From positions 1-47,658 of the IMG/VR virus record IMGVR_UViG_3300031951_000280: a DNA stretch of 47,658 nucleotides, one strand, 5' to 3'. Made by a program: the position numbers and the translations under genes. The notes under the pieces are model-generated. The model was not told the origin of the DNA and did no database searches. It was given only the letters and a program-made list of their open reading frames with translations. This DNA is from a virus. Shown here in pieces: positions 9,256 through 16,687 of the stretch; the stretch's first letter is position 1; each line of letters begins with the position of its first letter.

Positions 9256-9972
9256 TTAGTCGATGAAAATTTTACTCCAGTCAAGTTCCATGACCTGACC
9301 GCGCAAATGCTCACACCGGGAACCGGCGTTTACATTTTCGTTGGAGTTAAAGGAAATCATCGTTTTTCCTTCTTCACGAAAAATGTATCCTACTGCATCA
9401 GCATCTTTACACACAATGTTTCGGACTTTACCAGTGAGATCCAGATCTTTTGCAGCAACTTCTTTGCCTGCTTTTTCGATATTGGAGTCTCTCAAGTGAC
9501 CAATCCAAATAATGTGATCGGCCAGTTGCTCAATAGCACTCATCCATTTCTGAATGGCTATCCGGAGGTACAAATACCCACCTCCTTTGGGCAAAGTAAG
9601 AACTGAGATTCCCTTGTTTTCAGGGTCAAAATTCTTACCAATTGGAGTTGCTTTATACAACACCTTTGCTTCTGCCTCACACCAACTTTCGAGCTCTGTT
9701 ACAGTATCCACAGCAATGTATTTGTAGGGCTTTCCAGCATCCTTAATAGCCTTGCCAAGGGCTGAAAGTTCTTTCAGGTTATTTACCTGAACTTTAAGAG
9801 CTGAGATCATGTCTGTTCCCATCTCCAAGTCGATAATAAGACAGTTAGGCAGTGTTGCAACAGCTGTTGTTTTTCCGATTTTAGGTTGGCCGTACAGAAC
9901 GAGATTTTTAGGACTCTTTCTCTTTGCCGGCACTGCTTCAGTCGGAAGTGAAAACGCTTGTGATTCTGCCAT
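9256..9972 (-). CDS. Sak4-like RecA-fold ATPase (phage recombinase)
   Basis: The 238-residue protein carries Walker A GQPKIGKTT near residue 28 and a Walker B-like YIAVDTVTEL near 85. This matches the compact P-loop ATPases (AAA_24 / Sak4 type) found beside SSB genes in many phages, where they promote single-strand annealing or strand exchange. The position near the SSB-like gene supports that role. A 13-base sequence in its leader, GAATGATTTGAAA as read on the plus strand at 9992-10004, recurs in front of the gene at 26591-27205. Confidence 0.85.
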   Translation of the reverse strand: MAESQAFSLPTEAVPAKRKSPKNLVLYGQPKIGKTTAVATLPNCLIIDLEMGTDMISALKVQVNNLKELSALGKAIKDAGKPYKYIAVDTVTELESWCEAEAKVLYKATPIGKNFDPENKGISVLTLPKGGGYLYLRIAIQKWMSAIEQLADHIIWIGHLRDSNIEKAGKEVAAKDLDLTGKVRNIVCKDADAVGYIFREEGKTMISFNSNENVNAGSRCEHLRGQVMELDWSKIFID

Positions 9973-10019
9973 GATTTTTACAGTGACTTTTGAATGATTT
10001 GAAAATGATTTACTTGTGC

Positions 10020-10970
10020 TTATTTACGTTCTTCGATAGAGAACGTAGCAAGATTGGATTCATAGGGGATCATACCTAATACTCCATCCCTGTTTTTTTC
10101 TACATGGCAAGCCAATAGACCTTGGGGATCCTGACCGCAGTACTTATCAGTAATGCCATATAAATCGAATGGTCGCTGCAACATCATAACTACGTGAGCA
10201 TCTTGGCCAATAGAGTCTCCGCCGAAGAGATCAGTGAGCAACGGCTGATACTGATTTTTGGCACGAAACTCAGATTCGATATTTCTGTTGAGCTGTGACA
10301 GCAGAATATTGATACACCCTGTCCTGGCCTGTAGCCACATACAAGTTTTGGAAATAGTGTTCAATTTCTGTAATTCTGTATCCTCTGACCCAAGAATCAA
10401 TCGGCTGTGGTCAAACAGATTGATTACAGTGTGATGAGGGTACCGAATGTTTACCTTCTGAACAGTCTCCTTGATTTTATTCATGTTCTGAGGAATAGAA
10501 CAGAAGTACACAGGATACTTTCGAAAGTGATTGGTTGAAGTTTTAAACTGTTCGATTTCAGCATCGGACATTTTTTGCTCCAAACTGTAAAGTTCAGAGA
10601 TCTGCTTATTTAGATAGTGAGCTGCAGATCTCATAATTTGTTGGTAGTCTGGCATCTCGAAAGACCAGTAGAGAACTACTAAATTTTTCGATTGATTGAC
10701 TTCCAAAACGTCAAAGAGCAGTTGATTGCTAAAAGCACTCTTACCTACCCCAGGACGTCCCGCAATTACATACATTTTGCCAGGCTGTAAACCTCCCAAA
10801 AGATTTCGATTGAGTCTCGGCCACTTTGTAGGAAAAACAACTCGATTACCTTTCTGAGCCTCTTGAATAACATTCAAAGCAGTATCTACTGAATCAGAGA
10901 TATGCTGAAAATCTTTCAAAGACTCTGAAAGATCAGAGAAGTCTTGTAATCCTTCCGGAGTTAGATTCAT
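10020..10970 (-). CDS. Replicative DNA helicase, DnaB C-terminal type
   Basis: The 316-residue protein contains the RecA-like motor of DnaB. Walker A GRPGVGKSAF is near residue 71, a Walker B-like TVINLFDHSRLI near 178, and the downstream motif NILLSQLNR. It lacks the full N-terminal domain of cellular DnaB, as in many phage helicases. It would unwind DNA at the phage fork. Its start lies inside the end of the upstream loader-like gene (38-base overlap), so the two are translationally coupled. Confidence 0.9.
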   Translation of the reverse strand: MNLTPEGLQDFSDLSESLKDFQHISDSVDTALNVIQEAQKGNRVVFPTKWPRLNRNLLGGLQPGKMYVIAGRPGVGKSAFSNQLLFDVLEVNQSKNLVVLYWSFEMPDYQQIMRSAAHYLNKQISELYSLEQKMSDAEIEQFKTSTNHFRKYPVYFCSIPQNMNKIKETVQKVNIRYPHHTVINLFDHSRLILGSEDTELQKLNTISKTCMWLQARTGCINILLSQLNRNIESEFRAKNQYQPLLTDLFGGDSIGQDAHVVMMLQRPFDLYGITDKYCGQDPQGLLACHVEKNRDGVLGMIPYESNLATFSIEERK

Positions 10971-11505
10971 CGGTATCGGAATTGGATTTTACATCTGACG
11001 ACAGATACTTTTCCCACGTGCTGTTATTGATCCAAGTGTCAAGCATTTGCATGTAGCCAAGAGAGTTTGTTTGACGTTTTAACGCCAGCTCTATTTCCAA
11101 ACCTTTTAAGATTCGTTCATGCAATCCAGGTGATTTGGAAACGATTGCTTTGTACTTCTTTTTGGCTTTTGCATTTGAATTTGAATCTGGATCTGCAGCA
11201 CGTAGAACACGTACCCCTTCTTTTGTACTTACTTTGATTGGGAATCTGGAAAGTAACGCAGCCCACTGTTGTTCAAAGTTTCCTTTCAAAGAAAAAAACC
11301 TTTCACGCAAGTGGACCACGTCCTCACCAAGTTTTATCCAACCATCGTTTTCCAACTTTTCAAGATCCACCGAAAGCTTCACAGCCATCTGCCCGGGCAA
11401 TGGACCAGTGTTGGTTCCTTGTACTGACAAAATTTGCAAGTACACCATTTCGTCCGGAGACAGCGATAGGCTACTGAGGACCTCAGTGTCAAGCTCGATA
11501 ATCAT
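10933..11505 (-). CDS. DnaD-like replisome organiser / helicase loader candidate
   Basis: The 190-residue form starts at ATG (MIIELDTEVL). A GTG ten codons upstream would give 200 residues. The first half looks like a winged helix (SPDEMVYLQILSVQG, then MAVKLSVDLEKLENDGWIKL). Near the end is YMQMLDTWINNSTWEKYL, similar to the terminal 'TWLNQRRWED' motif of DnaD-type loaders and phage replisome organisers. Overlap with the DnaB-type helicase gene agrees with a loader role. Assignment is by motif resemblance and context. Confidence 0.75.
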   Translation of the reverse strand: MIIELDTEVLSSLSLSPDEMVYLQILSVQGTNTGPLPGQMAVKLSVDLEKLENDGWIKLGEDVVHLRERFFSLKGNFEQQWAALLSRFPIKVSTKEGVRVLRAADPDSNSNAKAKKKYKAIVSKSPGLHERILKGLEIELALKRQTNSLGYMQMLDTWINNSTWEKYLSSDVKSNSDTDESNSGRITRLL

Positions 11506-11535
11506 GTTCGATGGATTGGTTAGCCGGTAAAGCAC

Positions 11536-12747
11536 TCAAATATACGAATCAACATGGTCAATCCACTCAACGTTTGACAAATTTCTTACTGCATTCTTGA
11601 GCCATACTTCTTCCTGAGAATCAGCTACATAGAGCACGATAATCTCCCCAATTTTGTTAGGGGCAAATCGCACTAATCGGCCGACTCTCTGAATCATTTG
11701 TAAGGCTTTTGAATCCAGTCCGCAAATGATCCCAAGTTGGGCATCCGGAACGTCAAATCCTTGGTTGAGAGCTTTTGTTGAACACAATACTCGAGTACTT
11801 CCCTGCTTGAATCTTTCCAATGCTTCTCGACGCTCTTTGGCTTTCATGAGAGAGTGATACCGATCTGAATCAATGTCACTTTCTTGCAAAGTTTTATTGA
11901 TCAGGTCAGTAAAATTATTTGTACCAGCAAAGGTCAAAGCTTTCTTCTCAGGAAACTTTAAGAGCAACTGCTTGGTAACCTCAATTTTGCTTTGAGCATG
12001 CTGCACAATTTCTTTTCGTTGCCGGATAGCGCTGTAGAAAAGTGTAGCATTCTTTTTCTGCTCGGGTGTAGCACTGGAAGACCCTAAAATTCGATTAGCT
12101 TCATTGAATGCATCAAACTGACCAAGCTGAAGTTTATAGTAGACAAACAGATTGTTTGCCTTTTTGTACTTAGCAAGTTCCTCATCAGTAAGCTGCACTG
12201 CAATGCAAGAAAGACGGTACGGAGCTACAAATCCTCTGGCGACACATTGGTCCAGCGTAATTGTGTACACTGGCTGAGCAATATTCACCAAAAGTGTTCG
12301 GTACTCGTCTTCTTCAGGTAACGTAGCGGTCATACAAAGCAATCGTTCGTGAGTGTTTTTCTCAAAAATTGCTCTGTACATTGGAGACAGTCCAAGATGC
12401 ACTTCATCTGCTACGGTAACCGTCCAGGTTTGGTCAAACAACTTATAAGCTGTCTGGTAGCATAAAATGTCTACTCTATCAAGTACATCTGAATATCCCC
12501 AAGCATGAAACTGAGTTGCAAACTGATCCTGCAACTGTGTAGTAGGCACAAGAACAAGTCCTCTGCCTTCGTGTAGTCTTAGCATTTCTCCAATTGCCAT
12601 GATACCTACACGACTCTTTCCAAATCCAGTACCGGCTATCACTGATCCCCGGTACCCATTTTTAGCCCAAGCACGTAGGGCTATGCGCTGCTCCTGATCT
12701 CGAGCAGCATCTACCGGTTTTAGCGGTGTAGTCACTGTTTCCTCCAT
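11536..12747 (-). CDS. Superfamily 2 DNA helicase
   Basis: The 403-residue protein has the standard SF2 motif series: Walker A GTGFGKSRVG near residue 39, DEVH (motif II) near 114, TATLPEED (motif III) near 140, and VGRLVRF (motif VI) near the C-terminal third. It is compact, without accessory domains. Related phage helicases act in recombination, fork restart or origin remodelling, like T4 UvsW. It lies between the DnaA-like and loader-like genes. Confidence 0.92.
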   Translation of the reverse strand: MEETVTTPLKPVDAARDQEQRIALRAWAKNGYRGSVIAGTGFGKSRVGIMAIGEMLRLHEGRGLVLVPTTQLQDQFATQFHAWGYSDVLDRVDILCYQTAYKLFDQTWTVTVADEVHLGLSPMYRAIFEKNTHERLLCMTATLPEEDEYRTLLVNIAQPVYTITLDQCVARGFVAPYRLSCIAVQLTDEELAKYKKANNLFVYYKLQLGQFDAFNEANRILGSSSATPEQKKNATLFYSAIRQRKEIVQHAQSKIEVTKQLLLKFPEKKALTFAGTNNFTDLINKTLQESDIDSDRYHSLMKAKERREALERFKQGSTRVLCSTKALNQGFDVPDAQLGIICGLDSKALQMIQRVGRLVRFAPNKIGEIIVLYVADSQEEVWLKNAVRNLSNVEWIDHVDSYI

Positions 12748-12753
12748 AAGGTT

Positions 12754-13332
12754 TTATCTGAATTTTGGACGTTCACGATTATCGTATTCAGCAAAATGCT
12801 TTTCCATTTCAGCCCAGGTTTTCACATACCCGGAAGCATATAGACGTTTGGCAATTCTCTCTGCTGAAATTCTCCAGAGAAAATCATTTTCCATAGCTGT
12901 CAGAGCCTTTTTGCAATGATGGATTACTGTACTGTGATCAATAGGTGGCTCGAAGTAATGCCCAATGTCTTCATAGGTAAATTTTGTTTCGAGCCTCATG
13001 CACCAACAGAAAAAAGATTTTACTGAAGGGATAATGCCTTTTCTGGTGCCTGGGTGGCTCCTATGGAATATTTCTTCATCAGTCATTATCAATTCTTCTT
13101 TAATGCATGCAATCAAAAAATTCGGAAAGCTCACAAGATGAGGCTTTGGAAGTGGATTAATCACGAGCCCATCCAATCGGACGTCATTCATAACAAGATC
13201 CAGAATTTCAACATTTTCATCTGTGAGAACTTTCCGAAGTGCGGCTACAACTTCAAAAGGATATGGTGCTCCCAATGAAGATAGTATTGTACGTATTGCG
13301 GCAATTTTTTCGCCATCAAACTTTTTAGCCAT
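12754..13332 (-). CDS. DnaA domain IV-like origin-binding protein candidate
   Basis: The 192-residue protein contains KFTYEDIGHYFEPPIDHSTVIHHCKKAL at about residues 117-144 (quoted here as two parts: TYEDIGHYF and DHSTVIHHCKKAL). This matches the DNA-binding signature of DnaA domain IV (IGxxFgxRDHSTVxHAxxKI). No AAA+ ATPase domain is present: the first 100 residues have no P loop. The neighbours are SF2 helicase, loader and DnaB. The likely role is recognising a phage replication origin or recruiting the replisome. It could instead be a DnaA-mimicking regulator. Confidence 0.82.
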   Translation of the reverse strand: MAKKFDGEKIAAIRTILSSLGAPYPFEVVAALRKVLTDENVEILDLVMNDVRLDGLVINPLPKPHLVSFPNFLIACIKEELIMTDEEIFHRSHPGTRKGIIPSVKSFFCWCMRLETKFTYEDIGHYFEPPIDHSTVIHHCKKALTAMENDFLWRISAERIAKRLYASGYVKTWAEMEKHFAEYDNRERPKFR

Positions 13333-13347
13333 CCTTGCTGCTGTCAG

Positions 13348-13509
13348 TTATCGAATCTTTTTGATCTCCACAACGTATGTAGCGTCTTTTACAGACACTT
13401 CCATTTTCAGCAATTTCTTTGATGGATTTGCTTTTGACAACAGGTACACTGAATTTGTAACGCTGTTCAAAAACTTCTCCATTTTCAACTGGTCTTTATC
13501 AAGGCTCAT
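13348..13509 (-). CDS. Small protein of unknown function
   Basis: A 53-residue open reading frame (MSLDKDQLKMEKFLNSV...) fills the gap between the DnaA-like gene and the membrane-anchored protein gene and overlaps the latter by 11 bases. The product is lysine-rich with no signal peptide. Its codon use looks like that of its neighbours. No function is assigned. Confidence 0.65.
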   Translation of the reverse strand: MSLDKDQLKMEKFLNSVTNSVYLLSKANPSKKLLKMEVSVKDATYVVEIKKIR

Positions 13510-13792
13510 GCTTGTATTCCAAAGGTTTTGATGGTGAATATGTCAGATTGCAAACTTCCATGTATTCAATGTGCTTGACCATCAGGTATCGATTTAAAAT
13601 CTCTACCTTACGTTCAAGATCTGCATACACAGAAGCCAAAGAGTCAATCTGTTCAACGCTCTTTGTTGGGAGTTTTTCTTCTGGCTCAGGTTCATACCCA
13701 ACTTTTACGAAAAAATCCGTATTGGAAATATGCAATGTAACTGCTGCTAAAATGAACAACAGTATCCAAAACAACACACAAAGTTTTTTCAT
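13499..13792 (-). CDS. Small membrane-anchored protein
   Basis: The 97-residue product begins MKKLCVLFWILLFILAAVTL, a single hydrophobic segment after a basic start. A hydrophilic region with a short predicted helix follows (residues 45-75). The topology is a type II membrane protein or a secreted protein. No lipobox was seen. It is located among replication genes, so its role is unknown. Confidence 0.75.
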   Translation of the reverse strand: MKKLCVLFWILLFILAAVTLHISNTDFFVKVGYEPEPEEKLPTKSVEQIDSLASVYADLERKVEILNRYLMVKHIEYMEVCNLTYSPSKPLEYKHEP

Positions 13793-13813
13793 GTTGTATG
13801 AATTTAAGAAATT

Positions 13814-14383
13814 CTACGGTATCACAATCAATCGAAGGTCTCTTGAATATTCATCGGCTCTGTCACTCCAGAATTTTCCATCCAGCGTAAAGCTATTTAG
13901 ACTTAAACTTGCGCCTATGTAGCCAACTAACGGATAAGTAAGACGACTCCCAACAGGATCTTTACCGAATTCGAATTCATGTAACTCTTCGACTTTATCG
14001 CCGGCAAGAGTTTCAATTCTTACAAAATTGCCACTTTTCCAACGCTTAAAATCAAACGGTATAGCGTATTCAAGAGTTTTACCATCTGGTATTGCCGGTA
14101 CTTCTACACTATTCGACTTTTCAAAGTTTCCATAAATTCGAAGTAGGAATTCATCAAAGGGAAGCCAATTATAGTATACTCCTGGTAATATACTGAGACC
14201 TTGAAGTGTATTATTACTCCAGCATAAATCAGGATATTCAGAAGCAGAGTGTCTAGTTGCTGAATACACTGCAATTCCGGCTACATCAGCAGCTTTGATT
14301 AATTCAACTCGATCTTGTGGTGTATAACATACTACGGCGTGCCCATTTTTAAGCTGGTGAGGTTTTTTAGTGGTTGATTCCAT
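13814..14383 (-). CDS. Protein sharing a domain with the 620-residue modular protein
   Basis: The 189-residue product is of unknown function. Its N-terminal 85 residues align by eye with an internal segment of the product of 19916-21778: TPQDRVELIKAADVAGI against TPEQRAEIIRVAREYKV, EYPDLCW against EYPNLCW, and WLPFDEFLLRIYGNF against WLPFDEFIARLKGEW. These are clear paralogous modules within one phage. The C-terminal 100 residues are unique and look like a beta-rich domain. Confidence 0.8.
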   Translation of the reverse strand: MESTTKKPHQLKNGHAVVCYTPQDRVELIKAADVAGIAVYSATRHSASEYPDLCWSNNTLQGLSILPGVYYNWLPFDEFLLRIYGNFEKSNSVEVPAIPDGKTLEYAIPFDFKRWKSGNFVRIETLAGDKVEELHEFEFGKDPVGSRLTYPLVGYIGASLSLNSFTLDGKFWSDRADEYSRDLRLIVIP

Positions 14384-14400
14384 GCTTTGAAGTTTTACAG

Positions 14401-14496
14401 TTAGAAATCTGAAGACTCAAAATCTAAGTCACAGAAGTCTGAAGATTCAACATCAGAACTTCCGGGACGCCAGCCGGGATCAATAGTTTTTTCCAT
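14401..14496 (-). CDS. Very small acidic ORF
   Basis: A 31-codon reading frame (MEKTIDPGWRPGSSDVESS...) overlaps the end of the MazG-like gene by 17 bases and fills the gap to the next gene. The product is Asp/Ser-rich with a repeated SSDF motif. The tight spacing suggests a real small gene, but its length makes the call uncertain. Confidence 0.4.
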   Translation of the reverse strand: MEKTIDPGWRPGSSDVESSDFCDLDFESSDF

Positions 14497-14863
14497 GGAG
14501 CTTTTCACGTGTTTTGTTGAAGTCTACCTTGTGACGAATGTGGAACTCAAGATCGATTTCCAGTCCTTCGGCCAAATCCAAAAGACGAATGACTGCATCT
14601 GCAATTTCGTCTTCGAATGTGTCCTTCATGTGAGTTTTGAAATGCGCTGCCGGCATAATACTACCATCAACTGCCTCAAGAGCTGCCTTATACTTTTCAA
14701 CATCAGCAAAAGCACTTTTACGATGTGCTTCAAGAGCCTCTCCAAGTTCAGATGTAACGAGCATCAAAAGTTCTCCCACGTTTCTGGATTTCTTGTCTTC
14801 GGGCCAGAACCCTTTTTCCACATTTACTGAGTGGATTTCAGTTGCAATTTCTTTGATGTTCAT
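14480..14863 (-). CDS. MazG-like nucleoside triphosphate pyrophosphohydrolase
   Basis: The 127-residue all-alpha protein matches the MazG/dUTPase superfamily that hydrolyses NTPs or dNTPs to monophosphates. The metal-binding pattern is visible as SELGEALEAHR near residue 38 and DEIADAVIRLLDLAEG near 85 (the ExxE and ExxD pairs). Phage versions adjust nucleotide pools or the host stringent response. It is followed by a small ORF and preceded by a strong terminator. Confidence 0.88.
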   Translation of the reverse strand: MNIKEIATEIHSVNVEKGFWPEDKKSRNVGELLMLVTSELGEALEAHRKSAFADVEKYKAALEAVDGSIMPAAHFKTHMKDTFEDEIADAVIRLLDLAEGLEIDLEFHIRHKVDFNKTREKLHGKNY

Positions 14864-14914
14864 AGAAGTAGAATTGTGCAGATATCTGCGTTAGTAAACT
14901 GTTTGAAAAACTTA

Positions 14915-14953
14915 GCCCGAGTGCAAGGAGATTGCTCTCCTTGCTGCCCGGGC
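14915..14953 (-). terminator. Strong terminator ending the tRNA-like island
   Basis: A long stem, GCAAGGAG/CTCCTTGC extended by a GCCCG/CGGGC outer stem with a small internal loop, is followed on the minus strand by TAAGTTTTTC. It would stop leftward transcripts from the tRNA-like island before the MazG-like gene. Confidence 0.85.
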
Positions 14954-15009
14954 AATCAGAAGGGAATTACCTGGATTGGTTACCGCTCTGACCCTTACTG
15001 AAGACGGAA

Positions 15010-15162
15010 TCACTCTGAAAAAATGCCAGTAGTGCCGATGATCATACCACAAGAAACGAATGAAATTCGTGTACCGTTTTTGATTAATCTTTCGACCGGC
15101 ATTCCGTAGACGTAAAGTCTGTCGTTGATGTACTCAACTTTTGGTAAGTAGGGATTAATCAT
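15010..15162 (-). CDS. Small ORF directly after tRNA-like element 1
   Basis: A 50-residue reading frame (MINPYLPKVEYINDRLYVYG...) starts two bases after the 3' discriminator base of tRNA-like element 1. It has plausible codon use and no recognised domain. Such close coupling to a tRNA-like element recurs in the three other elements upstream, so it is part of a repeated arrangement. Confidence 0.55.
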   Translation of the reverse strand: MINPYLPKVEYINDRLYVYGMPVERLIKNGTRISFVSCGMIIGTTGIFSE

Positions 15163-15164
15163 AG

Positions 15165-15246
15165 TAATCAGGACAGGACTTGAACCTGTAACCTATGGTT
15201 TGCTTCCCGAAGGTCCACCATCACGCTACCCTTGCGCCACCTGACC
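15165..15246 (-). tRNA. tRNA-like element 1 (atypical anticodon region)
   Basis: The minus strand forms a 7-bp acceptor stem (GGTCAGG/CCTGATT), a D arm (GCGC...GCGT with GGG in the loop) and a perfect T arm (ACAGG-TTCAAGT-CCTGT). The 3' CCA is not encoded. The anticodon stem ATGGT/ACCAT would enclose a loop of 17 bases instead of 7, so no anticodon can be assigned with confidence. It may be a tRNA with an inserted segment, a degenerate tRNA, or a tRNA mimic that uses processing enzymes. Confidence 0.6.
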
Positions 15247-15255
15247 ATTTAATGA

Positions 15256-15474
15256 TTATTTTTTAAAAGAAAACTTTTCTCCTAAAATCTCTAACCTTTG
15301 ACCTAAAACTTGCAAATACTCATTCATCAATCTTGATTGTTTGTAAAGTAAATCTTTATTTTGGCGGTCTAAATCAATAAATGCTTGTGTACGCATAAAA
15401 TCGTTTAAAGCATTTGTTTTTGTTGCTAATTCCTGTGCTTCAATAAGAAGTCTGTCATAAAATGAATTTTCCAT
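15256..15474 (-). CDS. crAss001_48-related small helical protein
   Basis: The 72-residue, highly helical product (MENSFYDRLLIEAQELATKT...) resembles small proteins found in crAss-like and other Bacteroidota phages: an N-terminal helix ending in a short 'NDFM...F..L' segment, then 'LL..Q...M..YLQVL..R'. Function is unknown. It is encoded between tRNA-like elements 1 and 2, with its stop ten bases from the 5' end of element 1. Confidence 0.75.
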   Translation of the reverse strand: MENSFYDRLLIEAQELATKTNALNDFMRTQAFIDLDRQNKDLLYKQSRLMNEYLQVLGQRLEILGEKFSFKK

Positions 15475-15496
15475 TTTTATTTAATTTTAAAGTTAG

Positions 15497-15598
15497 CAGT
15501 CAGGACAGGATTCGAACCTATACGGGAACCGTTGTTAGACCTCAATTTATTCCCACCCCAGGTTATCGAGGCGCGTCTACCAATTTCGCCACCTGACT
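15497..15598 (-). tRNA. tRNA-like element 2 (leucine-type D arm)
   Basis: The acceptor stem AGTCAGG/CCTGACT is perfect. The D arm GGCGAAATTGGTAGACGC is the form seen in class II leucine tRNAs. The T arm is ATAGG-TTCGAAT-CCTGT. Two interior folds are possible: a four-pair anticodon stem CCTC/GGGG with an eight-base loop containing TAA plus a long variable arm (GGGAA/TTCCC), or a CCTCG/TGAGG stem with a 22-base loop. The 102-base length is abnormal. If functional it may be tRNA-Leu(UAA), but U33 is missing. CCA is not encoded. Confidence 0.6.
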
Positions 15599-15601
15599 AT
15601 T

Positions 15602-15769
15602 TTATTCCCTTTGTCCTTTTATATCTTTAATGGTGTTCTCTACCATCCAATTTGCAATTTTTTCTCTTCCTTTTTGGTTTGGGACTAATTCAGGACTATC
15701 AATCCCAAATTGAATTGCTGTTTCAACTAATTTTTTTAGTTTTTCTGTTGTAATATTAATCGTTTCCAT
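15602..15769 (-). CDS. Small protein of unknown function between tRNA-like elements
   Basis: A 55-residue reading frame (METINITTEKLKKLVETAIQ...) is AT-rich with a lysine-rich helical product. It starts 14 bases after tRNA-like element 3 and ends 3 bases before element 2. This packing supports a real gene. No family was recognised. Confidence 0.65.
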   Translation of the reverse strand: METINITTEKLKKLVETAIQFGIDSPELVPNQKGREKIANWMVENTIKDIKGQRE

Positions 15770-15783
15770 AATCTTTATTTTTG

Positions 15784-15906
15784 TAGTCAGGACAGGATTC
15801 GAACCTGTACGGGGTCTGGAGTGTTCGGTACCTATAACCTAACTTTTTTATACTCCCTATTCCGAGGATGTTAGTCCCTCTGCGTCTACTTTTTCGCCAC
15901 CTGACT
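15784..15906 (-). tRNA. tRNA-like element 3 (oversized variable region)
   Basis: The acceptor (AGTCAGG/CCTGACT) and T arm (ACAGG-TTCGAAT-CCTGT) match element 4 exactly. The D arm is leucine-like (GGCG...GTAGACGC). A GAGGG-ACTAACA-TCCTC anticodon arm places TAA at positions 34-36, but C stands at position 33 where U is expected. The variable region is about 55 bases and contains GGAGT/ACTCC pairing, far beyond normal class II length. It may be a tRNA-Leu(UAA) derivative or a tRNA mimic. Confidence 0.6.
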
Positions 15907-15912
15907 ATTTTA

Positions 15913-16068
15913 TAATTGTTTTTTAAAGTATGTTGATAATAAAGTTACATCATTTGATTTAACATAATATGAATTCATATTCATCCACCTTTCTTGTTTA
16001 TTGTTTTCACAAATAAAGTATAATTTTGAAAGTGTATGAAGTACTATATCACCAATTCTTATCATTTT
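15913..16068 (-). CDS. Small AT-rich ORF of unknown function
   Basis: A roughly 51-residue reading frame (MIRIGDIVLHTLSKLYFICE...) fills the space between the lipoprotein gene and tRNA-like element 3. It resembles small phage proteins with an N-terminal 'GDIV' beta strand, which often form SH3-like folds. That comparison is weak. Exact ends were read by eye and may be off by a codon. Confidence 0.55.
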
Positions 16069-16080
16069 ATTTAATTTAAT

Positions 16081-16329
16081 TTACTGATGAGTATTATCAC
16101 AATGTCCAGCGTGTGTAATGGAAATCCCTTCTCTAACAGGTGTATATAGATACAAATGACCTTTTATACGTACTTCATAAATTTCAAAAGAACAACATTC
16201 ATTATGAATTACAGTATAAGATTCTTTACCGATTTCAGTTTTTTGATTGGTAAATTCTGATTTTTGTTCTTTGGGTTCACAAGAAAACAATAATGTTAAA
16301 CTTGTAAATGTTACTAATATATTTTTCAT
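16081..16329 (-). CDS. Small lipoprotein
   Basis: The 82-residue product starts MKNILVTFTSLTLLFSC, a signal peptide with a lipobox ending LLFSC, so it should be lipid-anchored. The mature part has EPKEQKSEF at its start and five further cysteines or histidines near HNECCSFEIYE. A consensus Bacteroidota promoter (16355-16384) lies just upstream, so it can be expressed alone. A host-modifying or exclusion role for such phage lipoproteins is possible but unproven. Confidence 0.8.
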   Translation of the reverse strand: MKNILVTFTSLTLLFSCEPKEQKSEFTNQKTEIGKESYTVIHNECCSFEIYEVRIKGHLYLYTPVREGISITHAGHCDNTHQ

Positions 16330-16354
16330 AATTAATCTTTTTAACAGAATAGTT

Positions 16355-16384
16355 CAAAGATACATGGTATTCTTCATTTGACAA
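16355..16384 (-). promoter_or_regulatory. Bacteroidota-type promoter for the lipoprotein gene
   Basis: On the minus strand TTG (16384-16382) is followed after exactly 19 bases by TATCTTTG (16362-16355). This matches the housekeeping sigma consensus of Bacteroidota (TTG-N19-21-TAnnTTTG). The predicted start is about 20 bases upstream of the lipoprotein ATG. Confidence 0.8.
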
Positions 16385-16435
16385 AATTTTATTTTTTTTT
16401 CTATTTTCTTTCATGATTTTTACTGTTTTAGATTA

Positions 16436-16466
16436 CAAAGGTAAGTATTTATTTTTGATTCACCAA
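16436..16466 (-). promoter_or_regulatory. Second Bacteroidota-type promoter in the AT-rich island
   Basis: On the minus strand TTG (16466-16464) is followed after 20 bases by TACCTTTG (16443-16436), again a full match to the Bacteroidota consensus. The transcript would cross a possible 45-codon ORF starting at 16414 (MKENRKKNKILSNEEY...) that overlaps the lipoprotein start. I do not list that ORF as a gene. Confidence 0.7.
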
Positions 16467-16488
16467 ATAAAACTGAATATATTTGATA

Positions 16489-16535
16489 AACGTTAGCAAA
16501 CATTAAAACGATTTGCTAACAACAAATAAGCGTAA
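16489..16535. repeat. Hairpin and left arm of an inverted repeat
   Basis: A GTTAGCAAA/TTTGCTAAC nine-base inverted repeat forms a hairpin near 16493-16520. Adjacent CAAATAAGCGTA (about 16523-16534) is the exact reverse complement of TACGCTTATTTG at about 16690-16701. The two arms flank the 49-residue ORF. The arrangement recalls imperfect palindromes of mobile gene cassettes. Confidence 0.6.
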
Positions 16536-16685
16536 TTATTTCTTACTTGTTGTATGATAAGCATTACACTTTGAACAAAAATAAAACCTAATCTCTCGCC
16601 TATAAAAATCCTTCTGTGTTTTTTTTTGAGCATTAGCAACTATTATCATTGCTTTTATTTTATCGAGTTTCTTTTTGTTACACAT
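16536..16685 (-). CDS. Small zinc-ribbon-like protein in an inverted-repeat cassette
   Basis: A 49-residue lysine-rich reading frame (MCNKKKLDKIKAMIIVANAQ...) ends with FYFCSKCNAYHTTSKK. CSKC followed by H suggests half of a zinc-binding site. It lies wholly between the 12-base inverted repeat arms, and the sequence is much more AT-rich than the surrounding phage genes, which suggests recent acquisition. Confidence 0.55.
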   Translation of the reverse strand: MCNKKKLDKIKAMIIVANAQKKTQKDFYRREIRFYFCSKCNAYHTTSKK

Positions 16686-16687
16686 AG

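Noticed and set aside
15497-15906. Suppressor tRNAs and stop-codon recoding, as in some crAss-like phages
   Set aside because: TAG ends at least the secreted coiled-coil gene at 36933 as a normal stop, no in-frame stops interrupt late genes, and candidate anticodons read TAA (leucine UUA), not stop codons.
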